Shown here: piece after piece, positions 1-10,069 of the stretch
Layout of the letters: every line of letters starts with the position of its first letter
Position numbering within the stretch: position 1 is the first letter of the stretch
NCBI GenBank assembly: GCA_002633025.1
Contig: NMRB01000057.1
Coordinates: 571,460 to 635,459 of the forward strand
Direction: 5' to 3'
DNA: 64,000 nucleotides
Origin: Notospermus geniculatus
Lineage: Eukaryota; Nemertea; Pilidiophora; Heteronemertea; Lineidae
Notes under the pieces: generated by a model
Told to the model about the DNA's origin: nothing
Database searches by the model: none
The model's input: the letters and a program-made list of their open reading frames with translations, nothing else
Program-made: the position numbers and the translations under genes

Positions 1-500
1 CAAGGAAGGAGGAGAAAAGGAAGCTGAAGGGAAAGAGGGCAAGCATCATGCACACTTAGATTGGGGTGAGGCAGCTGGATGTGAAGGGAAAGGGGTGAGA
101 GTGGCCTGCAGGATGGAGAGGTGGAAGAGAAAGTAATTTGCGAGAGAACCAGGGGATAGGAGGGAAAGGCAGGGATAAGGACAGGAGGACCACACTCAGT
201 GAAGAGTGGAATCAAGCAGTTGTGGGTACCAGTACATGGAGAAAAGGGATGCGAGGGGACCAAGATCAAGGAAGGAGGAGAAAGGGAAGGGAGCGGATGA
301 GGAAGGGGCAGGTAAAATGGGGGCTGGGACGGGGAAGGTGGGGAGGCGGATCATGCCTAGAGTGGGGGACAGCTGGAGGCTAGGGGTAAAGGAGGAGGGG
401 AACAAGATCAAGAAGGGCAGAGACCAAAGCAAGGAGAGTGGGGGATTTGGTCGCGATGTCGCATGGCGGTGATCCGCGTGGAGGATGGACGAAGGCGGGC
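1..500. repeat. Purine-rich low-complexity tract
   Basis: The + strand is almost entirely A and G, with recurring GGAGGA, AAGGGA and GGGGA words such as the AAGGAAGGAGGAGAAA near 1 and again near 270. Long open frames on both strands here result from the skewed composition and have no protein character. I see no gene in the tract. Confidence 0.75.
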
Positions 501-622
501 GCAGCAGAGATGATCTTTTAGACATGTGCCCTGTACTAATTAATCAAAAAAAAAATCCTGGTCTCTCCACCACTCATTCCACTGGTCAACCCAGGTCAAA
601 AAATGCCAAATTCCCCCATTTT

Positions 623-634
623 ATGACACGATGA
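623..634 (+). promoter_or_regulatory. Possible three-codon upstream ORF overlapping the EEF1AKMT2 start
   Basis: An ATG at 623 is followed by two codons and a TGA whose first two bases are the last two of the EEF1AKMT2 start codon (ATGA overlap at 631-634). If transcription starts upstream, ribosomes could terminate here and reinitiate. The transcription start is unknown, so this is an inference. Confidence 0.3.
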
Positions 635-2479
635 GTGACGGAACTTCAGATGAGGGTGAATTTCAACCATCACAGCTTGGAACAAAACAATAGTAATGCG
701 ATTTATTTAGGCTTTTCATTCATGAACAACACACACCATCCACATCCATGATCATGATCCACTGCACTCATCATGCACATGATGATGCACTGCAGTCACT
801 ACTCTACGGTAGGCCTACTGGCCACTGCACTGGCACTTGACTGTGCTCAGCTTGTGCTGTGTGAGTGCTGCTCTGTACTGTGCTGTGCACTGTGCTGTGG
901 TGTTACAACATGTTGAACCACGACATGACATGATGAATAGGCTGGGGCATGCGCTAGCTAGCTAGCTAGCTAAGCTAGGCCTGCCGTATGGTATTGCTTT
1001 CACTTGTGTCTGGTAGCGACCTTTTGTGAATTTAATTATAAAATGTATCTCTTTTCAGTTGGGATGATGTTTATTCAGCAGAACTGAACAACTTTAAGGA
1101 ATGTGGAGATGTTGGAGAAATTTGGTGGGTAACATTGTTCTCTCTACATCATGTAACCTACCGGTATAGTCAGCAAGTGTCGCATATTTCATACCCAACA
1201 AAATGTGCCATATTATATTTCTCAACATTCAGTGTTGAATATTTTATCTTTCTTTTTGTAGGTTTGGCGAACAAAGTGTTCAAAAGATGGTGAGGTGGAT
1301 TGAAAAAGCTGAAGTTCCTCTGGATAGCAGTATCCTCGACCTTGGCTGTGGGAACGGAATGTTATTGGTTGAATTGGTGAGTGGAAAGGATGGGAATGAC
1401 TAAGGAATCAGCATTCTATGGACAACTCGACTAATGGCACACCGACCAAATACTGAATGAGATTTCTGTAATTCAGCCCAGTAGTCCCAACCTGTCTGTC
1501 TTTCATAATGTCAGTTTCAGTGATGTTATCGAGTTGCAGTTCTTTCATATGATGATCATTGCAGGCCAAGGAGGGTTTCACCAACCTGACAGGAGTTGAT
1601 TACTCCGTAGCTGGAGTTGACTTGGCTAAGTCAATCGCAGAAGAAGAGGAGGTGAACATCAAATTTGAGGTGAAGAAATCATTCTAGATTATGCTTTTGA
1701 TTTAAAGTTATCTCACTTCAAGTGTGACATTTCCCATTGGGAAAATTCACCAAGAAACTGTGGCTGTAGAGGAAAATGTCGTTCATTTACTCCATACACA
1801 AAGGATTATTTATTGCTGATGTTTTCTGCTTCTTGAAATTTATTTCAAGAGATCAGTAAATCGTGGATTGATTGAAAGCCTGAGGCCACCATTTTCACTG
1901 CCAGTTTGAGAATTCATATTGTTAATTTCCAGCAAGCTAATATACTTGAAGATCTGAGCCAAACTTCGACCAGTTCCCTGAAGCAGCAATATGATGTCTG
2001 CACTGACAAGGGAACATATGATGCCGTCTGCCTTAATCCTGATGATACCAAACAGAAGAGAGGCATTTATGTGAAAAATGTGCACCAGCTGCTGAAAGAT
2101 GACGGCTACTTTGTTATCACATCGTGTAACTGGACAGAGCAAGAACTCAGGGGACATTTCTCTGAAGGTCAGTTCAATTTGAGCCAACACACAGCATAAT
2201 TTGAGACTTATTAGCTACTTTTCTAAGTTCCTTTTGGCCGATCCATATTCTGATGACTCAACCTGGTGTGTTTGGACCATGAGTAGGCCTAGGCCTACCT
2301 ACTTCAGAATGCCTCCAAGACCTGATGATTGATATTCATGCCGCAGTTTAAAAAGATACAATTTATTGTTTTCTTCTCCAGGTTTTATCATCCATCAAGT
2401 ACTTCCTGCTCCAAAGTTCACATTTGGAGGAAAATCGGGACAGACAACTACCACAATAGTTTTCCGTAAGGCCTCATGA
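631..2479 (+). CDS. EEF1AKMT2: EEF1A lysine methyltransferase 2 (METTL10/EFM4 family), six coding exons
   Basis: This gene encodes a cytosolic S-adenosylmethionine-dependent methyltransferase that, in the known family (human METTL10, yeast Efm4), methylates a lysine of elongation factor eEF1A. Coding exons are 631-692, 1059-1124, 1262-1376, 1565-1669, 1933-2167 and 2382-2479, all bounded by GT and AG and all joining in frame, giving 226 aa with stop TGA. Motif I is DLGCGNG at residues 69-75, the acidic loop is GVDYS at 91-95, DKGTYDA lies near 141-147, TSCNW at 179-183 and the family signature PKFTFGG near the C terminus. The N terminus reads LGTKQYWDDVY, matching the LGT-x-x-x-WD start of the family, which supports the ATG at 631. 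Length fits the family. Intron 1 holds a (GCTA)n run at about 953-975. No defect is seen. Confidence 0.93.
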
Positions 2480-2896
2480 CAAAGTGTGGTTTGCCTTGAT
2501 GTGCATGCACAAGTTATCGAGGTGAACTGACTTGGTTATGGAAATCTCTGTGCCATTGAACCTGAGAATCTTTCTGGATTTTCAGTCAGTTGATTTTTGA
2601 GGGAGGTTATATTGGTTTCTGCTATGGGATGGAAATGTTCTTGTCAAGGGCATAATATGAGTCTGTTGGAAGCAAAACCTACAGTAAGCCGTGGTGCCTT
2701 GTCTCTTGTGTCGTTGCAAGGGCAAGTAAAATACCCCATCCAAGTGAGGAACATGAGTAGCTTGTGATGGCCTCCTCCGTACTTACCAGGAACAATAATG
2801 CTATTGCGTCGGCCCTGACGGAAAAATGAAATACAAATACAAAACCTACAACTAAGTTCTATTTTGTATCATAATATTCCATATTTCGGATGTAAA

Positions 2897-2902
2897 AATA
2901 AA
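2897..2902 (+). terminator. Polyadenylation signal AATAAA for EEF1AKMT2
   Basis: A canonical AATAAA lies about 420 bases after the EEF1AKMT2 stop codon in AT-rich sequence. No closer canonical hexamer on this strand was noticed. Its use is inferred. Confidence 0.5.
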
Positions 2903-2989
2903 TGTAATTTTCAATTCATTTCAATTCATTGGTTCTTTCTTATCACTAAAGCAACTGGTGCTGCCCGTTCTCCATGTTTTCAATGAACT

Positions 2990-3910
2990 AGGCCTAGTTA
3001 GTCGCAGACAAGTGAGAGATATTTGTTCCTGTTACACTCATGTACCAGGAGTAAGTCCCGGCACTACCAGAACGCCACCGACAGCAACAACAACCAGGAA
3101 GTAAACACTAAAAAGTGGGTTTTCCCCATTCACTTTTTAGCAGCCTGTAAAATTACATGAATTAAACCTTGTTCATGTTGTTAGGCAATCGTGATCGTGA
3201 TATGCACATCGCGTTTGTAGTGGGTGGTCATTGACAGTGGCTGTTGAGAGGTTTGTTGCGACATGTTATATTTAAATGCTCCTGCATGATGATGTCCTGG
3301 GCTGGTAGCTGATCTGAAGCCGCCGCCTAGGCCCTACCGGTAGTAGCCTGCCTTCGACTCGGATGACTAGCCTAGCCCTAGAATAGAGGCAGGCGCTGTA
3401 GGCCTAGGTCCAGGACAGGCAATCATGCATGCCAATAGGCTAATATGCCTGCCCTAAGCATGCTTAGCCAAAGATCCTAGGCCTAGGCCTACTAAAGACC
3501 ATACCTAGGCCTGTAGGCTATACCGGTGTAGCTACCATAGGCATAGGCCTAGCCCTGGGATAGGTTAGTTGTGGTGTCGGCTCATATTGCACTGATCGAT
3601 TTCACATGAGAAGGCTATCTAAATAAATAGGCTAGGCCTAGGCAAGGCCTAAGTGCAAGCTGCGCTGGGTGGGTCCATCCATTGCTGTACGACACTGCTA
3701 GATATACAGACTATGGCTAGGCCTACGCTGCTTTCGCTGGGAGATCACATCACGATCCGGGGAGAGTAAGCACAGTCAGAGAGAAGTATCGGGTATCATG
3801 AAGCCAAACCAAGGTTACGAAGACTTTGTTTCCAAACACATTTCTTGAGGATAAATTCTCCTACCACACTTCACTTGCATTGTGGATTGATCTGACTAAC
3901 ACCATGACTA
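2990..3910. repeat. Intergenic stretch dense in TAGGCCTA palindromic words
   Basis: The spacer between EEF1AKMT2 and the DSTYK-like gene contains many copies of AGGCCTA, CCTAGGCC and similar words, most crowded at 3300-3730. They have no fixed period and encode nothing recognisable. The same words recur elsewhere in the window, so they look like a genome-wide compositional trait. The remainder up to 4560 shows no gene; an untranslated first exon of the DSTYK-like gene may lie here but I cannot place it. Confidence 0.6.
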
Positions 3911-4591
3911 GGCCTAATGACCTAAAAAGGCAGAGCACATACTCATGTGATTCATGCTTCAATTTTGGCAGCCGCCTGATGACATAAAATGTGACGATAC
4001 AGTACAATTGACAACGACATGATGAATAACGGTGCAGAAAAAAAGGCGGTAGTTCCTCTCTACCTAGTAGAAGTCCTCAATTTCTTCCTGTTTTATCAGA
4101 ATAGAGGATATCTGTATGATATAGGACACTTTCATGATAGGTCTCTTACCAAGTAAGAAGCTTTATAATACAGGTCTAATATGAAGCTATTACTTTCATT
4201 TATAGCACTTCTTCAATGCTCAACCGCTGTGCAAGTCTGTCTCCCCATATTCAAAACCTATTTCTTCAATTGCAAGTTACTGCATAGGTTAAAGTTAAAA
4301 TACTGTTCTTTGTAAGTCTCAGGAACTCATGAGCTAGTTGTTTACCTGGAGAGAAAAACATGACTGTGTTTCTCAAGACATGAACATCCTTAATAAATCA
4401 TGAGAGCTGATAGACTTAGGATTAAAAGCATGAACTTTAGTTGTGGGTTGTACTGCTGTCAACAGGTAACGGAACAAATTTACGTCTGAAATATGGTTCA
4501 CATTTCCATTCAATGGCTTATTGTAAGTTCATTGTCTTAATTACCACTAATTTCCTCATTCTTTAGGTGATTTTGGCATTTAATCCCCATC

Positions 4592-7500
4592 ATGGTGGTA
4601 ACTGAATTGGATAAGGCAGGAGCGATTGATGAGTTTGCAGGAGGACTCATAGGAATCTTCCGCCAGTACAATGTGGACAAAAATATCCTTCGGAGACTGT
4701 TATATCGGACAGGTCTCACCTTTAACGAGGTTGGTATTGTGGTGATTTGACTTTGGGCAACAACCAGAGGCACTCAGGTTTTTCCAAATGATGTGCTAAA
4801 GTTGGAGGCTTGTCTTGGTCACGCAAAACGTAGAGATATACTCATAGTAAACTGCGGGACTATTGCTAGGGCTATTCTTTCTGTATCATTCAGGCACAGC
4901 TTTATTGAAAGCTGCAGTGTTCCACAGTCTTGACGTTTCCAATTAATTCACATGGATGCTGATAAATTAAAAGTTGATCTCATTATTTCAGGTAAAACAG
5001 AAACTTGAGAAGGACATTAATGATGATAAATTCAAGGAAACTTTGGACCAGGTTATCATGTATCATGATACTCTCCACAAAGTCAACCGCGTGATAAACC
5101 AAGACCCGTCCATCATCTTCATCGGTCAGACCAAATCAGGAAAAAGTAGTCTCATCAATGAAATCTTAGAGGCTACAGTTGTCGCTGCTGATCAACGACC
5201 TTGCACAGCCAGACTGGTCCAACTGGAGTACACACCACTGGATAAACCATGCGTAATGATCGTCGACAAGGCAGGGAAGGTACTGGAGAAAAAGATGCTG
5301 ACGAAAAAATGCATTCCGTCAAACTGGATCAATCTACCCCACGAAGAACGGCAAAAGGAGGAGGTTGTGACGCAGATGGTGATAGCGCAAGTGAAGAATA
5401 CGTTCTTGGAAAGTGGAGTGAGGATCATTGATTCGCCAGGTCAGGATGAGAACCCACTTCTAGATAAACTGGTCATGGATCATCTCGACACGATATTACC
5501 ACTCATTGTTTATGTCATTGACGGCAGGAATCTAGTCACTGTCAAAGTAAGTGGACGTTTTAGATACGGTGATTTTAAAGCTGGTGTTAGCACCAGTTTT
5601 ATGATGTCTTAATGTACCAGTATGGTAAACATCGGCGTAAACACCGACTTTGAAATCACTCAGTATGTACCTCTTCATGATTTGCACTCTGACATATTAA
5701 GCAGTGCTACCAAAAGAAGGCCAAGCAGAAATCTGATGGCACCCTCCCTCACCGAACTGTTAAGCAAGAGGGTAACACAGCTTGTATGAATGGGGAACGT
5801 CTATGTTGGATCACGCCATACCAGAAGACGTACAAGATCCAATCCATGTCCAGCACCTGTATCATGTGGAGAGAGGTCTGTTGTTCCCCATAAGCTGGAG
5901 GCCGCACAGTGAACCAAACAAATCACCTCGCATGGTCCACTTACTGTACATGTACAATGAATTCTTTGCAATTGAGCATTAATTCTTGGGTCATGATTTT
6001 GTATTTTATAGGACATTGAAGACATCCATACCATCCAGTATAACTCTCCAGCCAAGAATATCTTCTTCGTGATCAGTAAGCTTGAATGCAATGAAGAAAT
6101 TTGCAGCAGTGATGAGGAGGAGGAGGATGACAGCACAGATGAGGAAGAGAAAGAGGAAAGAATCAAACAACAGGAACAAAAGATCATGCGGATAGTAGGC
6201 AACTTTTTTGATTAAGTTCGGCTTTTAGGTGCACAGCACAGCGAGCCAATTGAACAATAGCAGATGGATTGACAAGTTTAATGTTCTCTAACCTCAGAAA
6301 TGTCACATGGCTTAACCCGCCAGACATGGAGGATTTCCTTTACGGCCTCGTAGTTAGCTCGTTGGCCTCTGAGGTGGAAGTTAGGCAACATTAAGCGCAG
6401 TCATGGATGGGTGACCGGCGCATTCAGTGTTTAATAAATTCTTCTAAAACTCAAAATATTCCTTCATTTGCAGGTCTACAACAGACTTTGTCGCGAGGGC
6501 ATCCTGGATAAAAACATCAAACTTGAAGACTGTGATCGACTTCATGGTCTTTCTGCATGGAAGATCAAACAACATCGTCGCCAATGCAGGGAAAACGAAA
6601 AAACAGGAGAGCAACCACCGCCAGCAGATCGATTCATTGGTGCGTTCCAGAACTTTAAAAGGCAGCTCGTGAAATTCTCCAAGATCCAGTTGAATTATTT
6701 TGTGGAGTCAGCTGCGGATGCTCTGGCAAAGATCCATCAAGGATGCATTAACTTCTTCATAGATGAAGCCAATCGCATCTACAATGTCAATAGCAATTAT
6801 GACCTGTTCATCACGAATGTCCGTGACAGAGAAGCCAGGCTCGTCCACGAACTGAATCGTAAGATTGAAGAGGAGCGCAGAGCGATTGCCGATCGAATCA
6901 GAAACTTTTTACGGGGAATTAGATCGAAAGTTGTCGCTGATACAGGACTGTATCAATACAAGGACATTGATAAACGTGGGTCATTCGGTGCCCATGAGAA
7001 AGTGGCAGTTGAAGCTGAGGAACCAGACGAGGAGCCTGTGGTCAGGAGGGATAGGAAGAATTCACTCTACGCCTATGAACAGCTCAGACCACTCATAAAG
7101 AAAAACCATGAAGACGGACTTGATTGGATCAAGGACGCTGACAGTGAGGATGAAATGGAACGAAGTCCATCTACACCTAGTCCTTATTCTCCTACTGACA
7201 CTCCTCCGTTCAATAGAATATCGCGAGATTCATCAGAAATATCATCTTGTCGTTCTAGCGCCGAGATAGATCCAGAGAATGCCGCCAGTCATAATGTCGG
7301 TGCAAGTGGGGGTAATGATATTATCGGGAAAAGTTGGTTTATGCAGACGATCGAGGGTGGCAATATGTTGGTGACAGATATGCGGGTTGTAGTCGAGTGC
7401 GGAAATCAGCTAAGACGCTTTACCAGAGAAAAAGTAGGTCTGGGTTTGTCCAACATGATTTGGGATGATCTCATCCGCCCTGGTGGAGTCCTGGATATGT

Positions 7501-9251
7501 TGTCAGAAACCGCCCAAGGGTTTGATATTGCAGGCGCATCTGATGACCCCGCGACGGTTCTGCATAATCTGATTCATGAGCACTATGAATACCGATACAA
7601 CCCCGAGATTGAGAAAATGGAAATGAACTTCAAAAAGCGTATACGAGCTGGGATGAGAAAATTTCTCACGAGCCTAACAGATGTAGCACATCCCTCTGTC
7701 ATGGTTGGCAACATTCCTGTCAACCAGACAGACTGGAAGGAGCAGATGGCGAGGGAGGCCTTGAACGCTGTCAAAGCAGAAGACGTCACTGATGAAATCA
7801 TCCAGCACTTGAAAATCCATGTCCAGGAGGGTCATGAACAGTTCCAAGTCCGCCAGGAAATGGTCCATTATGTCTACCTCCAACAGTGTATGAAAGGCCG
7901 TCGCAACAGGGAGACGATACGTAACTGTGCACCAAAGATTGCAGAATTAGAAGTGCGTTCACTGGATCTTATCCACGCTCACATGTACGGCACTGCCAGA
8001 AGTACAGGCGTTGTAGGACATGGAGCACAGTGCGTGGTTGAATCCATTGACAAGCTCGGACCAAATGGAGAAAGAATGGTGGTGAAAAAAAGAGCTGTCT
8101 CAACAATACAAGAACTTCAGCAAGTGGCATTGGAAGTTCACCACACAAGGTCCGTCATACTTTCGTTTTATCTCAGTTCACTTGTCAATGATTTCTTGGT
8201 CATCTTTTCTTCACATCTTTCAGATATTTGCCAAGTTATTTAATGTTCTTATTAAAGAAGTGAAAATTTTTCATTACAGAAACGTGGATCACCCAAACCT
8301 TGCCAAATTGTATGGATGTACCATCAACTACTACTACCAGGAAAACCAGCCGACAAAAGCAGAAATGTGCCTCTTCTACAAACACGAAGACGGTGACCTA
8401 CTGAACATGATTGCCAATAGGAGATTTCCTGATCTGAAAGTTCGCCTACAGATGGCGCTACAGGTAGCAGAGGCAGTGAAATATCTGCACGATAAGAATA
8501 TAACACACCGTGATATCAAGGGGGAGAATGTTTTGGTAAGTGGCATTTCCTGCGTAGGTTCAGGCATCTCGGACACGGAATAACGCTATTATGATGTCAT
8601 CATGACGTCACATAGTGTATTTTAGTGCAACGTGACACCATGGTTGTGTCATGACAACATGGGCTGAATTCTGGTCCATAGTAGCGAAATGGTTATGATG
8701 TGGGTAGAGTATGAATGACATGGAATGGTTAAACTCACTGTGCACACTTCCCCACTCCGTCAGTCATATTTTTGTCCTGTCAGATTGAGGTGCTAAGATG
8801 TGGGAGTTGCCAGATTAGATGACAAATACAGCAGTAAAGCACGGTTCTTTTTCAGGTTGACACAGCAACAGGTAAAGTTTGTCTGACTGACTTCGGACAC
8901 ATGAAGGCCTATGGACTCACAGCAGAGACTCTCTGTGGCACGCCAGGTTTCATGGCACCGGAGTTGCTCGAGAAGGGCATCCATGCAGTCCTCTGCCCAG
9001 CAGTAGACATTTATGCCTTTGGAATATTCCTTTGGTATATTGTTGACGGCACCGGGTATGACCCCTTTGGCAACAAGGGCTATGTGCAAGCCTTTGAAGA
9101 CACAAAAAGGGGAGTTCGTCCCCCGCTGAGTTCATCATATAATCCCGACTTGGTGAATTTGATGACAGCCTGTTGGCAAACGGACCCTACTCATAGGCCA
9201 CTGATCAACGATGTCGTGGAACGATTGAAGGTGACTATCGATGAAGTCTAA
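4592..9251 (+). CDS. DSTYK: DSTYK-like dynamin-type GTPase / protein kinase fusion, seven coding exons
   Basis: Coding exons are 4592-4729, 4992-5546, 6012-6194, 6474-8149, 8280-8535 and 8856-9251, preceded by a non-coding start to the first exon at 4567; all splice in frame to 1067 aa. (Counting the untranslated part of exon 1 does not add an exon: six coding exons are resolved.) An in-frame TGA at 4568 supports the ATG at 4592. Residues 75-260 form a dynamin-type GTPase: P-loop GQTKSGKSS at 91-99, switch-I-like RPCTA at 115-119, DSPG at 193-196, and a weak G4-like SKLE at 253-256. An acidic stretch (262-281) and long helical middle follow, with a Ser/Pro-rich linker near 515-565. The C-terminal kinase has glycine loop GHGAQCV (807-813), Lys830, HRDIKGEN (927-934, Asp929), DFG (948-950) and APE (970-972), closest to vertebrate DSTYK (RIPK5), a membrane-associated kinase linked to FGF signalling and cell death. 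Human DSTYK is 929 aa. Substrates here are unknown. Confidence 0.9.
6339..6420 (+). repeat. 5S rRNA-like sequence in an intron (5S pseudogene or SINE3-type head)
   Basis: The intron between the third and fourth coding exons of the DSTYK-like gene contains TTTACGGCC, then GAAGTTAGGCAACATTAAGC, then TGGATGGGTGACCGG, in the order and rough spacing of 5S rRNA (start TACGGCC, box A-like GAAGTTAAGCAAC, box C TGGATGGGTGACCG). The part between them is diverged and shortened. It is therefore a 5S-derived retroelement head or pseudogene, not a functional 5S gene. No poly-A or T-run terminator directly follows. Confidence 0.6.
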
Positions 9252-9498
9252 GGCAAGAGACAGTTATTCTGAAAAAAACATTTGGGTGGAAAACCAAATA
9301 CTCATGCCAGAAAAGCAGCAATTTTTAGGATAGAAAACTTGTATAGTGTCCATAGATAATGTCGGTGCAGTGATGCAATAGAAATGTAGATTATCCTATG
9401 CTTTGAGAATAATACATGTACATAGTGCCATACACACTGTACAGTATTTATTTATAGGCCTTATGGAGGATGATTTCGATGGAGATTATTTGGGAGCC

Positions 9499-9504
9499 AA
9501 TAAA
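9499..9504 (+). terminator. Polyadenylation signal AATAAA for the DSTYK-like gene
   Basis: A canonical AATAAA lies about 250 bases after the DSTYK-like stop codon, in the 0.8 kb that separates this gene from the convergent TSR1 gene. The rest of that spacer shows no coding feature. Confidence 0.55.
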
Positions 9505-10069
9505 TTACCATACCTCATCCCTAGGAGGAATTCTATAGGCCTGGTGGTATAGAGAATAAGCCTACTTGATCAATCGGGATTTGTTGGCAAGATATTCAAA
9601 AGTCCAGCAAGAAACCAGTCTTTGCCACCCATGCAGTTTGTCAGGGCCTGTACCGGGTATTCAAAATAACTTGGGTCTAAGTTTGGTACTTACCTTCACA
9701 TTCATTCTTTGATAAATATGCCCTGAGGTTGAGTCGGTTTACTCAACAGAGTGAGCAAAATTTAAGAGAAGAAAAAAAGAAGTTCTTTTCAGACATTTTA
9801 ATACAGGTGGTAAATGTCACCCTTTCCAGGATGGTGACACACACACACTGGCTCTCACAGACAATACAAGTTTTATATCTTGTACAAGGTTCACATATCT
9901 TGTATTACCCACCTATGTATTACATTATAATACGGTACTTTGGTATTAAAATATTAATTTCACTCGATGAACCTGCATTGTGTCAATTTCATTATCATGA
10001 TGAAAGGCATGTTCATCAGAATAAATATTAAAAGAAATATCTGCTCTAGCCTAAAAATCAACAGGTAGA

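Noticed and set aside
138-525. Overlapping ORFs of 81-109 codons at the window start
   Set aside because: They come from a purine-rich low-complexity tract that leaves several frames open on both strands.
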